In this document: positions 26,998 through 35,535 of the stretch, piece by piece
Layout of the letters: each line of letters opens with the position of its first letter
Numbering within the stretch: the first letter of the stretch is position 1
DNA from: Bacillus infantis NRRL B-14911
GTDB taxonomy: Bacteria; Bacillota; Bacilli; Bacillales; Cytobacillaceae
Assembly: GCF_000473245.1 (NCBI RefSeq)
Contig: NC_022524.1
Coordinates: forward strand, 520,501 to 584,500
Direction of reading: 5' to 3'
Length of the DNA stretch: 64,000 nt
The notes under the pieces: generated by a model
The model's input: the letters and a program-made list of their open reading frames with translations, nothing else
The model's database searches: none
Told to the model about the DNA's origin: nothing
Translations under genes and position numbers: made by a program

Positions 26998-27032
26998 AAA
27001 GGAGCCCTGCCGTCGCAGAGCTCCTTTCTTTT
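26998..27032 (-). terminator. bidirectional terminator ending the repeat array
   Basis: AAAGGAGC/GCTCCTTT outer stem with an inner CTGC/GCAG stem. T-run of five on the minus strand, TTTCTTTT on plus. It ends the minus-strand repeat-protein genes, about 80 bp after their last stop. Confidence 0.85.
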
Positions 27033-27112
27033 CGTAAGTTAACCAGATTCCTGCAGCCTGTGTTTCCTGAAGTCGCGAGTTTCAGCAGGCACAGCGCTGG
27101 AAGTTTGTAAGC

Positions 27113-29392
27113 TTACATCAGGTTTTCGAGTTCAAGACCAAGGTCAAGATCTAAACCCAATGAAGAGAAATATTCCTCTTCATATTCGCTGGACATGCCT
27201 GCAAGGTGAAGGCCAAGCTTTGCCCATAAAATAGCTTCTTCTTCATCGCTTAAAGAGGCAAGTCCCAAATCAGTCATTGCATCCAGGCGGGAAGCAGAAT
27301 AGTCTTCGTCATCATTATTCATGGCAGAAGCTGAAAGTCCAAGCCTGCTCCAAAGACCTGAATAATCTTCATCGTCTTGTGAAAATAAACCAAGATTGTT
27401 CATCAGATCAAAACGGGCAGAAGACTCATCATTTTCGTCATTGTTCATTGCAGAAGCATTCAAGCCTGTTTTGTTCCAAAATGAAGATTTATCTTCGTCA
27501 TCTTCAGAAACGAAACCTAAATCATTTAAAAAATTTAAGCTGGCAGAAGATTCTTCATCATCCTTGTTCATCGCAAAAGCATTCAAACCAGTGTTATTCC
27601 AAAAAGAAGTCATTTCATCTTCGTCTTCAGAAACAAAACCTAGCTTGTTCATTGCATCAAGATTAGCAGAAGACTCATCTTCGTCATCCTTGTTCATCGC
27701 AAAAGCATTCAAACCAGTGTTATTCCAAAAAGAAGTCATTTCATCTTCGTCTTCAGAAACAAAGCCTAGCTTGTTCATTGCATCAAGATTAGCAGAAGAT
27801 TCTTCATCATCCTTGTTCATCGCTAAAGCGTTCAAACCAGTGTTATTCCAGAAAGAAGTCATTTCATCTTCGTCTTCAGAAACAAAACCTAGCTTGTTCA
27901 TTGCATCAAGATTAGCAGAAGATTCTTCATCATCCTTGTTCATCGCAAAAGCGTTCAACCCAGTGTTATTCCAAAAAGAAGTCATTTCATCTTCGTCTTC
28001 AGAAACAAAACCGAGCTTGTTCATTGCATCAAGATTGGCAGAAGATTCTTCGTTATCTTCAGAAGTCATCGCACCAAGATCCAATCCAGTGTTCAAATCA
28101 GCAGAAGACTCTTCATCTTCATCTTTGTTCATAGCAGAAGCATCAACATCAGTATCCGCCCAAAGAGAAGATTCTTTATCTTCAGAAGTCATCGCACCAA
28201 GATCCAATCCAGTGTTCAGATCAGCAGAAGACTCTTCGTCCTCGTCTTTGTTCATAGCAGAAGCATCAACATCAGTATCCGCCCAAAGAGAAGATTCTTC
28301 ATCTTCAGAAGTCATCGCACCAAGATCCAATCCAGTGTTCAAATCAGCAGAAGACTCTTCATCTTCATCTTTGTTCATAGCAGAAGCATCAACATCAGCA
28401 CCTGCCATAAGAGAAGACTCATCGTCAGAAGCAGTAGCCCCTAGATCCAATCCAGTGTTCAAATCAGCAGAGGACTCTTCATCTTCATCTTTGTTCATAG
28501 CAGAAGCATCGACATCAGCACCTGCCATAAGAGAAGACTCATCGTCAGAAGCAGTAGCTCCTAGATCCAATCCAGTGTTCAAATCAGCAGAAGACTCTTC
28601 ATCCTCATCTTTGTTCATAGCAGAAGCATCAACATCAGCACCTGCCATAAGAGAAGACTCGTCCTCAGAAGTCATCGCACCAAGATCCAATCCAGTGTTC
28701 AAATCAGCAGAAGACTCTTCATCCTCGTCTTTGTTCATAGCAGAAGCATCAACATCAGCACCTGCCATAAGAGAAGACTCGTCCTCAGAAGTCATCGCAC
28801 CAAGATCCAATCCAGTGTTCAGATCCGCAGAAGACTCTTCATCCTCGTCTTTGTTCATAGCAGAAGCATCGACATCAGCACCTGCCATAAGAGAAGACTC
28901 ATCATCAGAAGTGGAAGCACCAAGATCTAGATTGGTTCCAAGATTGGCAGAAGATTGCTCTTCTCCGTTGTCTTCACTTAAGGACGATTGTACATCTGCG
29001 TTTGTGTTTGCATCTAAAGATGAACCTTCTTCAGAGCTTTCGAGTCCCAGACCCAGGCCGAGATTGGTATCCAGGCTGCTTGAGTCTTCGGATTGTTCAT
29101 GTCCATCGGAATTCACACTTTCTTGTCCATTAGCTGTTTTGGCAGCTGTTTCACCGTTTTCAGATGAACTTTCTGATACAGACTTAAGATTCAGGTTGGC
29201 CTTTAAGTTTGAAGTGAGTGAGGAGCTGTCATTCTCCTCGCTTGAATTCAAGCTTGTCAGTAGATTGGTTGAAAGTCCAAGTGAATTTTGGTTAGTGTCT
29301 TCAGATGCCAGAGTGTAGGAGCCTCCTGCAAAAAGACCTGCTGCAGCAAAACCTGTGATCGCTAATGTTTTCAATAAGTGTTTGTTTTTCAA
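27113..29392 (-). CDS. secreted protein with 14-16 acidic tandem repeats
   Basis: 759 residues. A signal peptide (about 1-29, ending YTLASED) is followed by a Ser/Asn/Asp-rich region, then tandem repeats of 40-41 residues in two classes. Class A (about 180-470, seven or eight copies) has the core SADLNTGLDLGAMTSEDESS then AGADVDASAMNKDEDEE. Class B (about 470-640, five copies) has SANLDAMNKLGFVSEDEDE then FWNNTGLNAFAMNKDDEE. Three degenerate copies close the protein. Very acidic, no Cys, no LPXTG anchor. Strong Asp/Glu spacing could bind Ca2+, but that is a guess. The TTG start is supported by AAGGAG 9 nt upstream. Second gene of an operon with the next entry. No family recognised. Confidence 0.8.
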   Translation of the reverse strand: MKNKHLLKTLAITGFAAAGLFAGGSYTLASEDTNQNSLGLSTNLLTSLNSSEENDSSSLTSNLKANLNLKSVSESSSENGETAAKTANGQESVNSDGHEQSEDSSSLDTNLGLGLGLESSEEGSSLDANTNADVQSSLSEDNGEEQSSANLGTNLDLGASTSDDESSLMAGADVDASAMNKDEDEESSADLNTGLDLGAMTSEDESSLMAGADVDASAMNKDEDEESSADLNTGLDLGAMTSEDESSLMAGADVDASAMNKDEDEESSADLNTGLDLGATASDDESSLMAGADVDASAMNKDEDEESSADLNTGLDLGATASDDESSLMAGADVDASAMNKDEDEESSADLNTGLDLGAMTSEDEESSLWADTDVDASAMNKDEDEESSADLNTGLDLGAMTSEDKESSLWADTDVDASAMNKDEDEESSADLNTGLDLGAMTSEDNEESSANLDAMNKLGFVSEDEDEMTSFWNNTGLNAFAMNKDDEESSANLDAMNKLGFVSEDEDEMTSFWNNTGLNALAMNKDDEESSANLDAMNKLGFVSEDEDEMTSFWNNTGLNAFAMNKDDEDESSANLDAMNKLGFVSEDEDEMTSFWNNTGLNAFAMNKDDEESSASLNFLNDLGFVSEDDEDKSSFWNKTGLNASAMNNDENDESSARFDLMNNLGLFSQDDEDYSGLWSRLGLSASAMNNDDEDYSASRLDAMTDLGLASLSDEEEAILWAKLGLHLAGMSSEYEEEYFSSLGLDLDLGLELENLM

Positions 29393-29422
29393 TTGAATTC
29401 TCTCCTTCTTCTTTTTAGTTTT

Positions 29423-30781
29423 TTATATAAAAACGTGTAAGAAGAAGGTTGTTTGCGGCGGCTGTGAAGGAGGAGCATTTAACCATTGATCATGGAAAAA
29501 AGCAACTGCACTATATCTGGCCGCTTTTTCAGACATTGCATCAATCATAGGAACACCGGCAAAGTATATGGAAGGGAGTGCTGCCCCGCTTGATGCGGAT
29601 TGTCCTCCGCTTGCTGTAGTGCTGGTGCCATTTGTTCCGCTGTTGGCAGGTACGTAGGCAATTGCGGCTTGTACCGGCTTTTCAGCTGGTGCCTTATCAG
29701 TGGCCTTGTTTTGGAACTTGTTTCCGCTTTCAGCAGAAGGCGCTGTTCCAGACTCTGCTGAAGAACCGAAGAACTGTTCAGAAGCGTCTGCTGCCAAAGG
29801 TTCTGGCTGAGACAATCCATCAGTTGCAACTCCATCAGACTTGACAGGTGTTTTATCATTAACCGAATCTGGCTCTGTTTGATTGGCCGGTGTGTCTGCT
29901 GCCGCCATACCATCCGGGATGTTTGTATCAGCAGGTGTTGTAATGCTGATAGAATCGGTCCTGCCATTATCGGCAGACGGCGTATTCACCTTGGTGGAAT
30001 CCCCCGCTCCAATATCAGCCGCCGGAGTTTTAACAGAAATAGAATCAGACACATCTACATCTGCGGCCGGAGTATTCACTTTGATGGAATCGCCCACCTC
30101 GGCATCGACAACCGGAGTTTTAACAGAAATAGAATCAGACACATCTACATCTGCGACCGGAGTATTCACCTGGATGGAGTCGCCCACTTCGGCATCGATA
30201 ACCGGAGTTTTAACAGAAATAGAATCAGACACATCTACATCTGCGACCGGCGTGTTCACCTTGATGGAGTCGCCCACTTCGGCATCGACAACCGGAGTTT
30301 TAACAGAAATAGAATCAGACACATCTACATCTGCGACCGGAGTGTTCACCTTGATGGAATCGCCCACTTCGGCATCGACAACCGGCGTTTTGACGGAAAT
30401 GGAATCGGAAACGCTGGCTTCGGCAATCTTTGCGTCCACTTTTATGGAAGGGTCCTCGGAAAGGTTAATATTCACCAGGGATTTTTCTTCCGCATTTTCG
30501 TCCTTTTCCACAGTGATGATTGGCTTTGTCACCGTCTTGACTGTTTCTTCTACTGCACCGGTCACTGTGCCAAGAAGAGAGGCATCTTTTGGTTTGGCTT
30601 TGTCATTATTCTGTTGTCCGCTTTGATCCTGGCTTTTCTCGCTTCGCTGCAGGGGGACCGTTTCTTTAACGGTGCTTGTGACTTTTTCTGTCGCAGAGCC
30701 CAGCAGCCCGTCCGCCAGTGCAGTCGAAGGGATGAAGCAGAAAGCCGCAAGAACAAAGGCTTGTACGAATCTGGCTGACAC
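29423..30781 (-). CDS. secreted protein with 30-residue tandem repeats
   Basis: 452 residues. The signal peptide (about 1-24) ends ALADG. A basic/polar linker follows, then 30-residue repeats (about 130-300) with the pattern VSDSISVKTPVVDAEVGDSI followed by KVNTPVADVD. About four copies are near-identical and two are degenerate. The tail is Pro/Ala/Ser-rich and ends in FFLHVFI. The regular SISVKTP/SIKVNTP alternation suggests a beta-rich fibrous surface domain. GTG start with a ten-base ribosome site (AAGGAGGTGA) 9 nt upstream. Thirty bases separate it from the following repeat gene, so they form one operon, read from the sigma-B-like promoter at 30840-30864. No family recognised. Confidence 0.8.
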   Translation of the reverse strand: MSARFVQAFVLAAFCFIPSTALADGLLGSATEKVTSTVKETVPLQRSEKSQDQSGQQNNDKAKPKDASLLGTVTGAVEETVKTVTKPIITVEKDENAEEKSLVNINLSEDPSIKVDAKIAEASVSDSISVKTPVVDAEVGDSIKVNTPVADVDVSDSISVKTPVVDAEVGDSIKVNTPVADVDVSDSISVKTPVIDAEVGDSIQVNTPVADVDVSDSISVKTPVVDAEVGDSIKVNTPAADVDVSDSISVKTPAADIGAGDSTKVNTPSADNGRTDSISITTPADTNIPDGMAAADTPANQTEPDSVNDKTPVKSDGVATDGLSQPEPLAADASEQFFGSSAESGTAPSAESGNKFQNKATDKAPAEKPVQAAIAYVPANSGTNGTSTTASGGQSASSGAALPSIYFAGVPMIDAMSEKAARYSAVAFFHDQWLNAPPSQPPQTTFFLHVFI

Positions 30782-30839
30782 TCGAATCGCTCACCTCCTT
30801 TCAAAATTCCGCCTGAATTGGAACTTATTCCATCCTTTT

Positions 30840-30864
30840 GTACCCGGCGGAAATGCTTATAAAC
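30840..30864 (-). promoter_or_regulatory. sigma-B-like promoter of the repeat-protein operon
   Basis: On the minus strand GTTTAT (30864-30859), a 13-nt spacer, and GGGTAC (30845-30840), close to the sigma-B consensus GTTTAA-N12-15-GGGTAT. It lies about 60 bp before the GTG start. Confidence 0.65.
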
Positions 30865-31054
30865 TTTTCGGTGTTCTGCTGAACTAACGAAAAAGAATTC
30901 GTTTTGGATCACTTTTTCATAAAAAAAATTTGAAGTTTTTTAGAAAATCCTTTTAGGAGTAAGGGACTGGGATGATGGGCATATTTGGAAAGCGATAAGT
31001 AAAATAAAATATTCCTGCCAAAAAAATTTTGGAATACTTTTCTGAAAAAACATG

Positions 31055-31080
31055 TTCCCTTCCTCAGGTAATAGGGTATA
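31055..31080 (+). promoter_or_regulatory. sigma-B-like promoter of the alcohol dehydrogenase gene
   Basis: GTTCCC, a 14-nt spacer, GGGTAT, 31 bp before the ATG. The -10 is perfect, the -35 keeps only GTT. The region 30865-31054 between the two divergent promoters is AT-rich and holds no gene. Confidence 0.5.
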
Positions 31081-31111
31081 TCCAAATAGATTCTGGATAG
31101 GAGTGTGAGAG

Positions 31112-32245
31112 ATGAAAGCCGTAACTTACCAAGGTTCCAAAGATATTCAAGTCAAGGAAGTTGAAGATCCAAGGATTGAGAAAAATGATGATGTTATTGT
31201 CAAAATAACTTCCACAGCGATTTGCGGGTCAGATCTGCATATCTACCAGGGAAATATGCCCCTGAGGGAAGGCTATATTATCGGACATGAACCGATGGGC
31301 ATTGTTGAAGAGGTTGGCCCTGAGGTTACGAAGGTGAAAAAAGGGGACAGGGTTGTCATTCCTTTTAACGTTTCCTGCGGGCAGTGCTTCTTCTGCCAGC
31401 ATGACATGGAAAGCCAATGCGATAATTCCAATCCTCACCAGGATACAGGCGCTTACTTTGGCTATACAGAAAGATACGGAAACTACCCTGGCGGCCAGGC
31501 AGAGTATCTGCGCGTCCCTTATGGAAATTTTGTACCGTTTGTTGTACCCGAATCCAATGAAATGGAAGACGAGGAGCTGCTGTTCCTTTCCGATGTTCTC
31601 CCGACTGCTTATTGGAGCGTTCTTCATTCCGGCGTCAAAAAGGGTGACACGGTCGTCGTCCTGGGCTGCGGACCGATCGGCTTGATGGCCCAGAAATTCG
31701 CCTGGATGAAAGGCGCTTCCCGAGTGATTGCAGTCGACCATCTTGACTACCGCCTGCAGCATGCCAAGCTCGTCAATAAGGTTGAAACCTTCAACTTCAG
31801 TGAACATGATGATATGGGTGATTATCTGAAGGAAATCACAAGCGGCGGTGCCGAGGTTGTCATCGACTGCGTCGGCATGGACGGGAAGAAATCAGCGATT
31901 GAAAAAATCGAGCAAAAGCTGAAGCTTCAGGGAGGAACACTCGGGCCTATCCAGATGGCAACGAAGGCTGTCAAGAAATTCGGAACAGTCCAGCTGACCG
32001 GCGTTTACGGTGCAACCTACAATATGTTCCCGCTTGAAGCTTTCTTCTCCAGGAACGTAACGATTAAAACAGGACAGGCACCAGTTATCCATCTGATGCC
32101 GGAAATCTATAATATGATTGAAGAGAAAAAGATTGATCCGACCCACATTGTCAGCCACAAACTGCCCCTCGCAGATGCGGCACGCGGCTACCATCTGTTC
32201 AATGAACATGAAGACGATTGCACAAAGGTTGTATTGAAGCCATAA
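31112..32245 (+). CDS. zinc-dependent alcohol dehydrogenase (formaldehyde-dehydrogenase-like)
   Basis: 377 residues. Catalytic zinc ligands are Cys38 region (AICGSDLHIY) and His in GHEPMG. The structural zinc lobe has its Cys cluster in SCGQCFFCQHDMESQC. The Rossmann NAD site is VVVLGCGPIGLMAQ (about residue 185). Overall it resembles the glutathione-independent formaldehyde dehydrogenase/AdhB group with the HDMESQCDNSNP lobe. It oxidises or reduces an alcohol/aldehyde pair, substrate unknown. Sigma-B-like promoter upstream suggests induction by general stress. GGATAGGAG lies just before the ATG. Monocistronic. Confidence 0.9.
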   Translation: MKAVTYQGSKDIQVKEVEDPRIEKNDDVIVKITSTAICGSDLHIYQGNMPLREGYIIGHEPMGIVEEVGPEVTKVKKGDRVVIPFNVSCGQCFFCQHDMESQCDNSNPHQDTGAYFGYTERYGNYPGGQAEYLRVPYGNFVPFVVPESNEMEDEELLFLSDVLPTAYWSVLHSGVKKGDTVVVLGCGPIGLMAQKFAWMKGASRVIAVDHLDYRLQHAKLVNKVETFNFSEHDDMGDYLKEITSGGAEVVIDCVGMDGKKSAIEKIEQKLKLQGGTLGPIQMATKAVKKFGTVQLTGVYGATYNMFPLEAFFSRNVTIKTGQAPVIHLMPEIYNMIEEKKIDPTHIVSHKLPLADAARGYHLFNEHEDDCTKVVLKP

Positions 32246-32251
32246 ACAGCA

Positions 32252-32283
32252 GGCAGGTCCTTTCCGGGCCTGCCTTTCCTTTT
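32252..32283 (+). terminator. terminator after alcohol dehydrogenase
   Basis: GGCAGGTCC/GGGCCTGCC stem, loop TTTCC, then TTTCCTTTT. Confidence 0.8.
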
Positions 32284-32355
32284 GGCATTTTGCAGGATAT
32301 CCACCTGATGTCAGAGAAATGTATGGGTACTATTTCTTTTAAAGCAGGTGGAAAA

Positions 32356-33834
32356 ATGAACAAACTGTTTTTGGAAAATGATGCCCTTGCGCTGGCGGAG
32401 CTGGTCAAAAAGAAAGAAGCTGCGCCGATTGAGCTGGCAGAAGCCGCCATTGAGAATATTGAAGCGTTGAATCCTGGGCTTAATGCGGTAATCAATAAAA
32501 TGTATGACCAGGCAAAAAAGGCTGCTTTATCTGCTGATCTAGAGGGAAGTTTTGCAGGAGTGCCGATGCTGCTGAAAGATATCACGCAGGAAATCGCGGG
32601 AGAAAGAATCACTTCAGGCTCTAAGGCGCTGCAGAATTACCGTGCAAAGAGCGATTCTGAATTTGTGGCCAGGCTCCGGCGGACGGGTGCCATTTTTATA
32701 GGGCAGACGAATGTTCCCGAGCTTGCATTAATGGGGATTACAGAGCCTGAATTTCACGGACCGGCCAGGAATCCATGGAATCCTGATTACACTCCGGGCG
32801 GCTCAAGCGGCGGTTCCGCTGCAGCAGTGGCGAGCGGGATGGTGCCGATTGCAGGCGCCAATGACGGCGGCGGCTCGATCCGCATCCCTGCCGCTTATTG
32901 CGGCCTGTTCGGCCTGAAGCCGGGCAGGGGAAGGACACCGGCCGGCCCTGGGATTGGCCGGCATTGGCAGGGGGCTTCATCCGACCATGTGCTCACCCGT
33001 TCGGTCAGGGACAGCGCTGCCATGCTAGATGAGCTGCATGGACCGGAAAAAGGCGGCGCCTTCTACGCTATTCCCCCATCAGAATCGTATCTGGGCTGTC
33101 TGGAAAAGCCGCTCCCAAAAACCATGAAAATTGCTTATACCACAGCTTCCCCGCTTGGCACCGATGTCCATCCCGACTGCAGGGAAGCTGTGCTCCGCAC
33201 GGCTGCTATCCTCGAAGATCTGGGGTACCGGACCGAAGAAGCTGAACCGGATATAGACGGGAAGAAGCTTGCCCAAAGCTATATCACCATGTACTTTGGA
33301 GAGGTGGCTGCGGCGCTGGCTGGAATGGAGGCAACACTCGGGCGGAAGGTGTCCAGGACGGATGTGGAAGCATCTACATGGCTCCTCGGGATGCTTGGAA
33401 AAACAATCTCTGCCGGGGATTTTGTCCTGAGCATGAGGGAATGGGACAAAGCCGCCTATGTGATGGATTCTTTCCATGAGACCTATGACTTTTATTTGAC
33501 TCCTGCCACTGCTTTTCCGCCTGCAAGGATCGGCGAGCTCAGCCTTAAAAATGCAGAAAAAACAGCTGTCCGGCTGATCAGCATGCTGAAGCTGGGAAAG
33601 CTTGCCCAAAAGGCCGGGCTTGCCGGCCAGCTCGCTGAAAACAGCCTGAAGCGGACGCCGTTCACCCAGCTCGCCAACCTGACAGGGCAGCCGGCGATGA
33701 GCGTGCCCCTGCACAGTACAGCAGAGGGCTTGCCATGCGGTGTTCAGTTTATGGCAGCCAAAGGGCGTGAGGATCTTTTGTTCCGGCTTGCATTTGAACT
33801 GGAACAGACGCCTCATTGGCTAAGGAAATATTGA
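32356..33834 (+). CDS. amidase signature family protein
   Basis: 492 residues. The Ser-cisSer-Lys triad is visible: Lys in VPMLLKDI (about 76), and the two Ser in [16 protein letters not shown] (about 152-158) with the second catalytic Ser in [19 protein letters not shown]. It hydrolyses a carboxylic amide, substrate unknown. It resembles 6-aminohexanoate-cyclic-dimer hydrolase-like amidases rather than GatA, as no gatC/gatB genes are nearby. The ATG at 32356 follows CAGGTGG by 5 nt. The longer frame from 32218 runs back through the preceding terminator and is rejected. Cytosolic. Confidence 0.85.
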   Translation: MNKLFLENDALALAELVKKKEAAPIELAEAAIENIEALNPGLNAVINKMYDQAKKAALSADLEGSFAGVPMLLKDITQEIAGERITSGSKALQNYRAKSDSEFVARLRRTGAIFIGQTNVPELALMGITEPEFHGPARNPWNPDYTPGGSSGGSAAAVASGMVPIAGANDGGGSIRIPAAYCGLFGLKPGRGRTPAGPGIGRHWQGASSDHVLTRSVRDSAAMLDELHGPEKGGAFYAIPPSESYLGCLEKPLPKTMKIAYTTASPLGTDVHPDCREAVLRTAAILEDLGYRTEEAEPDIDGKKLAQSYITMYFGEVAAALAGMEATLGRKVSRTDVEASTWLLGMLGKTISAGDFVLSMREWDKAAYVMDSFHETYDFYLTPATAFPPARIGELSLKNAEKTAVRLISMLKLGKLAQKAGLAGQLAENSLKRTPFTQLANLTGQPAMSVPLHSTAEGLPCGVQFMAAKGREDLLFRLAFELEQTPHWLRKY

Positions 33835-33858
33835 GATGCAGTTAGGGGATTTTTTACT

Positions 33859-33892
33859 GGGGGACGTAGCTCAGCTGGCATGAAGGCTGGAC
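33859..33892 (+). other. tRNA-like 5' fragment
   Basis: GGGGGACGTAGCTCAGCTGG followed by CATGAAGGCTGGAC matches the acceptor-arm and D-arm half of many tRNAs (TAGCTCAGCTGG is the usual D-arm start). No closing D-stem, anticodon arm, or GGTTCGAAT T-loop follows, so it is not a functional tRNA. It may be a remnant, or a tRNA mimic in the leader of the helicase gene that starts 118 bp downstream. Confidence 0.4.
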
Positions 33893-34009
33893 ATCTGGAA
33901 CATCATAAGCTAGTATCAGAACGGTACACAACTTTTTGTAAAACTGGGCATGCTCTAAAAAAGCAGCTCTGGAATAGATGAGATTTTTTTGCAAAAGAAG
34001 GAGATAGTT

Positions 34010-35155
34010 ATGACTGAAAATCAATCTGTAGTTACCGGCCTGAAGCCTTTTATCCAGGAAGTCTGGGAAAAATCCGGCTTTAATGAGCCAACCGCCGTTC
34101 AATCGAAGAGCATCCCCTTTATCCAGGAGGGCAGGGACGTGATCGCCGAATCGCCGACAGGGACAGGCAAGACGCTTGCTTACCTGCTGCCGCTTCTTGA
34201 TAAAATCGATCCCGGCAAAAAAGCGGTTCAAGCCGTTATTGTGGCCCCTTCACAGGAGCTTGTTATGCAAATCTTCTCGGAGGTCCAAAAGTGGGCAGAA
34301 GGAAGCGGCATAAAAGGAGCCACCTTCATCGGCGGCGCCAATACGAAAAGACAGCTAGAAAAGCTGAAGAAGCACCCGCAGATCGCTTTGGGCACGCCTG
34401 GGCGGATGCTCGAGCTGATCAAACAGAAAAAACTGAAGATGCATGAAGTCAAAACGGTTGTGCTCGATGAGGGAGATCAGCTCCTTGTTCCTGAGCATCT
34501 TGAGACAGTAAAGACCATTTTAAAGTCAACCCTTGCTGACAGGCAGCTTGCTTTCTTTTCAGCAACACTTCCTGAAAGCACCGCGAAGGTTGCACAGGAG
34601 CTCTCCGCTGATGCCGAGCTCATCCGCGTAGGGAAGGAAGAGGCAATCCCTTCAGATGTGGACCATATTTATTTTGCCTGTGAGCAGCGGGATAAAATTA
34701 AACTCCTTGAAAAGATCTCCCGTGTAAAGGATATCAAGGGGCTTGCCTTTGTAAAGGATATCGGCAATCTGGCTGTCCTTTCCGAAAAGCTTGATTTTAA
34801 AGGCGTGAAGGCCGGAATCCTGCATAGCGACCTGGACAAAATGGACAGGCAGAAGCATTTGAAAAATTTCCGCGAAGGAAAAAGCAGCCTGCTGTTCGCA
34901 ACAGATGTGGCTGCAAGGGGCCTTGACATCCAGGGTGTCACTCATGTTGTGCACTATGATTTTCCGAAAGACATCAAGCAATATGTCCACCGCTCAGGGC
35001 GCACGGGCCGTTTCGGCGCAAGCGGGACGGTCATCTCGCTCGTCACCGAAAGGGAAGAACGCGAACTGAAGAAGTTTTGCCAGGAGCTTGGCATCACGCC
35101 GGAGAAGAAAATGTTTTATTCCGGTGATATCGTTGACGCTGATAGAAGAAGGTAA
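34010..35155 (+). CDS. yfmL: DEAD-box RNA helicase YfmL
   Basis: 381 residues. The motifs run in order: Q-motif (FNEPTAVQSKSIP), motif I SPTGTGKT (about residue 49), Ia APSQELVMQI, Ib TPGRML, motif II VLDEGDQ, motif III SAT, IV/V TDVAARGLDIQ and VI HRSGRTGR. Motif II reads DEGD in place of DEAD. B. subtilis YfmL has DETD at this point, and the overall match to YfmL is strong. YfmL acts in late 50S ribosome assembly in B. subtilis. AAGAAGGAG lies 7 nt before the ATG at 34010. Strong terminator behind it. Confidence 0.92.
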   Translation: MTENQSVVTGLKPFIQEVWEKSGFNEPTAVQSKSIPFIQEGRDVIAESPTGTGKTLAYLLPLLDKIDPGKKAVQAVIVAPSQELVMQIFSEVQKWAEGSGIKGATFIGGANTKRQLEKLKKHPQIALGTPGRMLELIKQKKLKMHEVKTVVLDEGDQLLVPEHLETVKTILKSTLADRQLAFFSATLPESTAKVAQELSADAELIRVGKEEAIPSDVDHIYFACEQRDKIKLLEKISRVKDIKGLAFVKDIGNLAVLSEKLDFKGVKAGILHSDLDKMDRQKHLKNFREGKSSLLFATDVAARGLDIQGVTHVVHYDFPKDIKQYVHRSGRTGRFGASGTVISLVTEREERELKKFCQELGITPEKKMFYSGDIVDADRRR

Positions 35156-35160
35156 TAGGG

Positions 35161-35197
35161 AGCTGACAACCCGGGTTTGGGTTGTCAGCTTTTTTTG
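35161..35197 (+). terminator. terminator after yfmL
   Basis: Perfect 12-bp stem AGCTGACAACCC/GGGTTGTCAGCT, loop GGGTTT, then six to seven T. Confidence 0.95.
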
Positions 35198-35243
35198 TTG
35201 GGTTTTTGTGAAAAAATGTAAGGTGGAAAAAATATCGGCTGTT

Positions 35244-35411
35244 TTGGGTGGAATAATTGAAAAAGTAGGGTGAATACATGAAAAAGTAGGGTGAATAAAC
35301 GGAAAAGTAGGATGAATAAACGGAAAAGTAGGGTGATTAACTTAAATTGACCGGGGATCCACCCTAAATGAATCAGGATCCACTCTAAATTGGTCTGATT
35401 CAACAAGATGG
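35244..35411. repeat. 21-bp-period degenerate repeat array
   Basis: GTAGG cores at 35265, 35286, 35307 and 35328 are spaced exactly 21 bp in units of GTAGGGTGAATA plus AACGGAAAA. A weaker unit precedes at 35244. The phase continues through two GGATCCACYCTAAAT units (GGATCC at 35355 and 35376) of a different sequence, to about 35411. So the period is kept while the unit changes. It lies between yfmL and the next amidase gene. The rest of the gap, 35412-35535, shows nothing clear. Confidence 0.85.
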
Positions 35412-35535
35412 AACAGCAGAATTAAACCCAGCCTTAAAGAAAAAGATCATTTCCTAGAAAAACACCACAAATCCACCAGCGAATATTCGAGGTCCTCTCT
35501 AACCAACCTTCATTATAGTAAAGGATTCAGAAAAT

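Noticed and set aside
27396-29318. A 640-codon open frame on the plus strand opposite the acidic repeat gene.
   Set aside because: It is the shadow of repeated Glu/Asp/Ser codons on the other strand. It has no signal peptide, no ribosome site and low-complexity SSSS content. The minus-strand gene has a signal peptide, TTG start and ribosome site.
29879-30778. Long plus-strand frames opposite the 30-residue repeat gene.
   Set aside because: Same effect: periodic codons give open mirror frames. There is no ribosome site, and the minus-strand protein has a signal peptide and a ten-base ribosome site.
32218-32355. The longer start of the first amidase.
   Set aside because: It would begin inside the alcohol dehydrogenase gene and run through its terminator. 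The ATG at 32356 has a ribosome site and fits the family.
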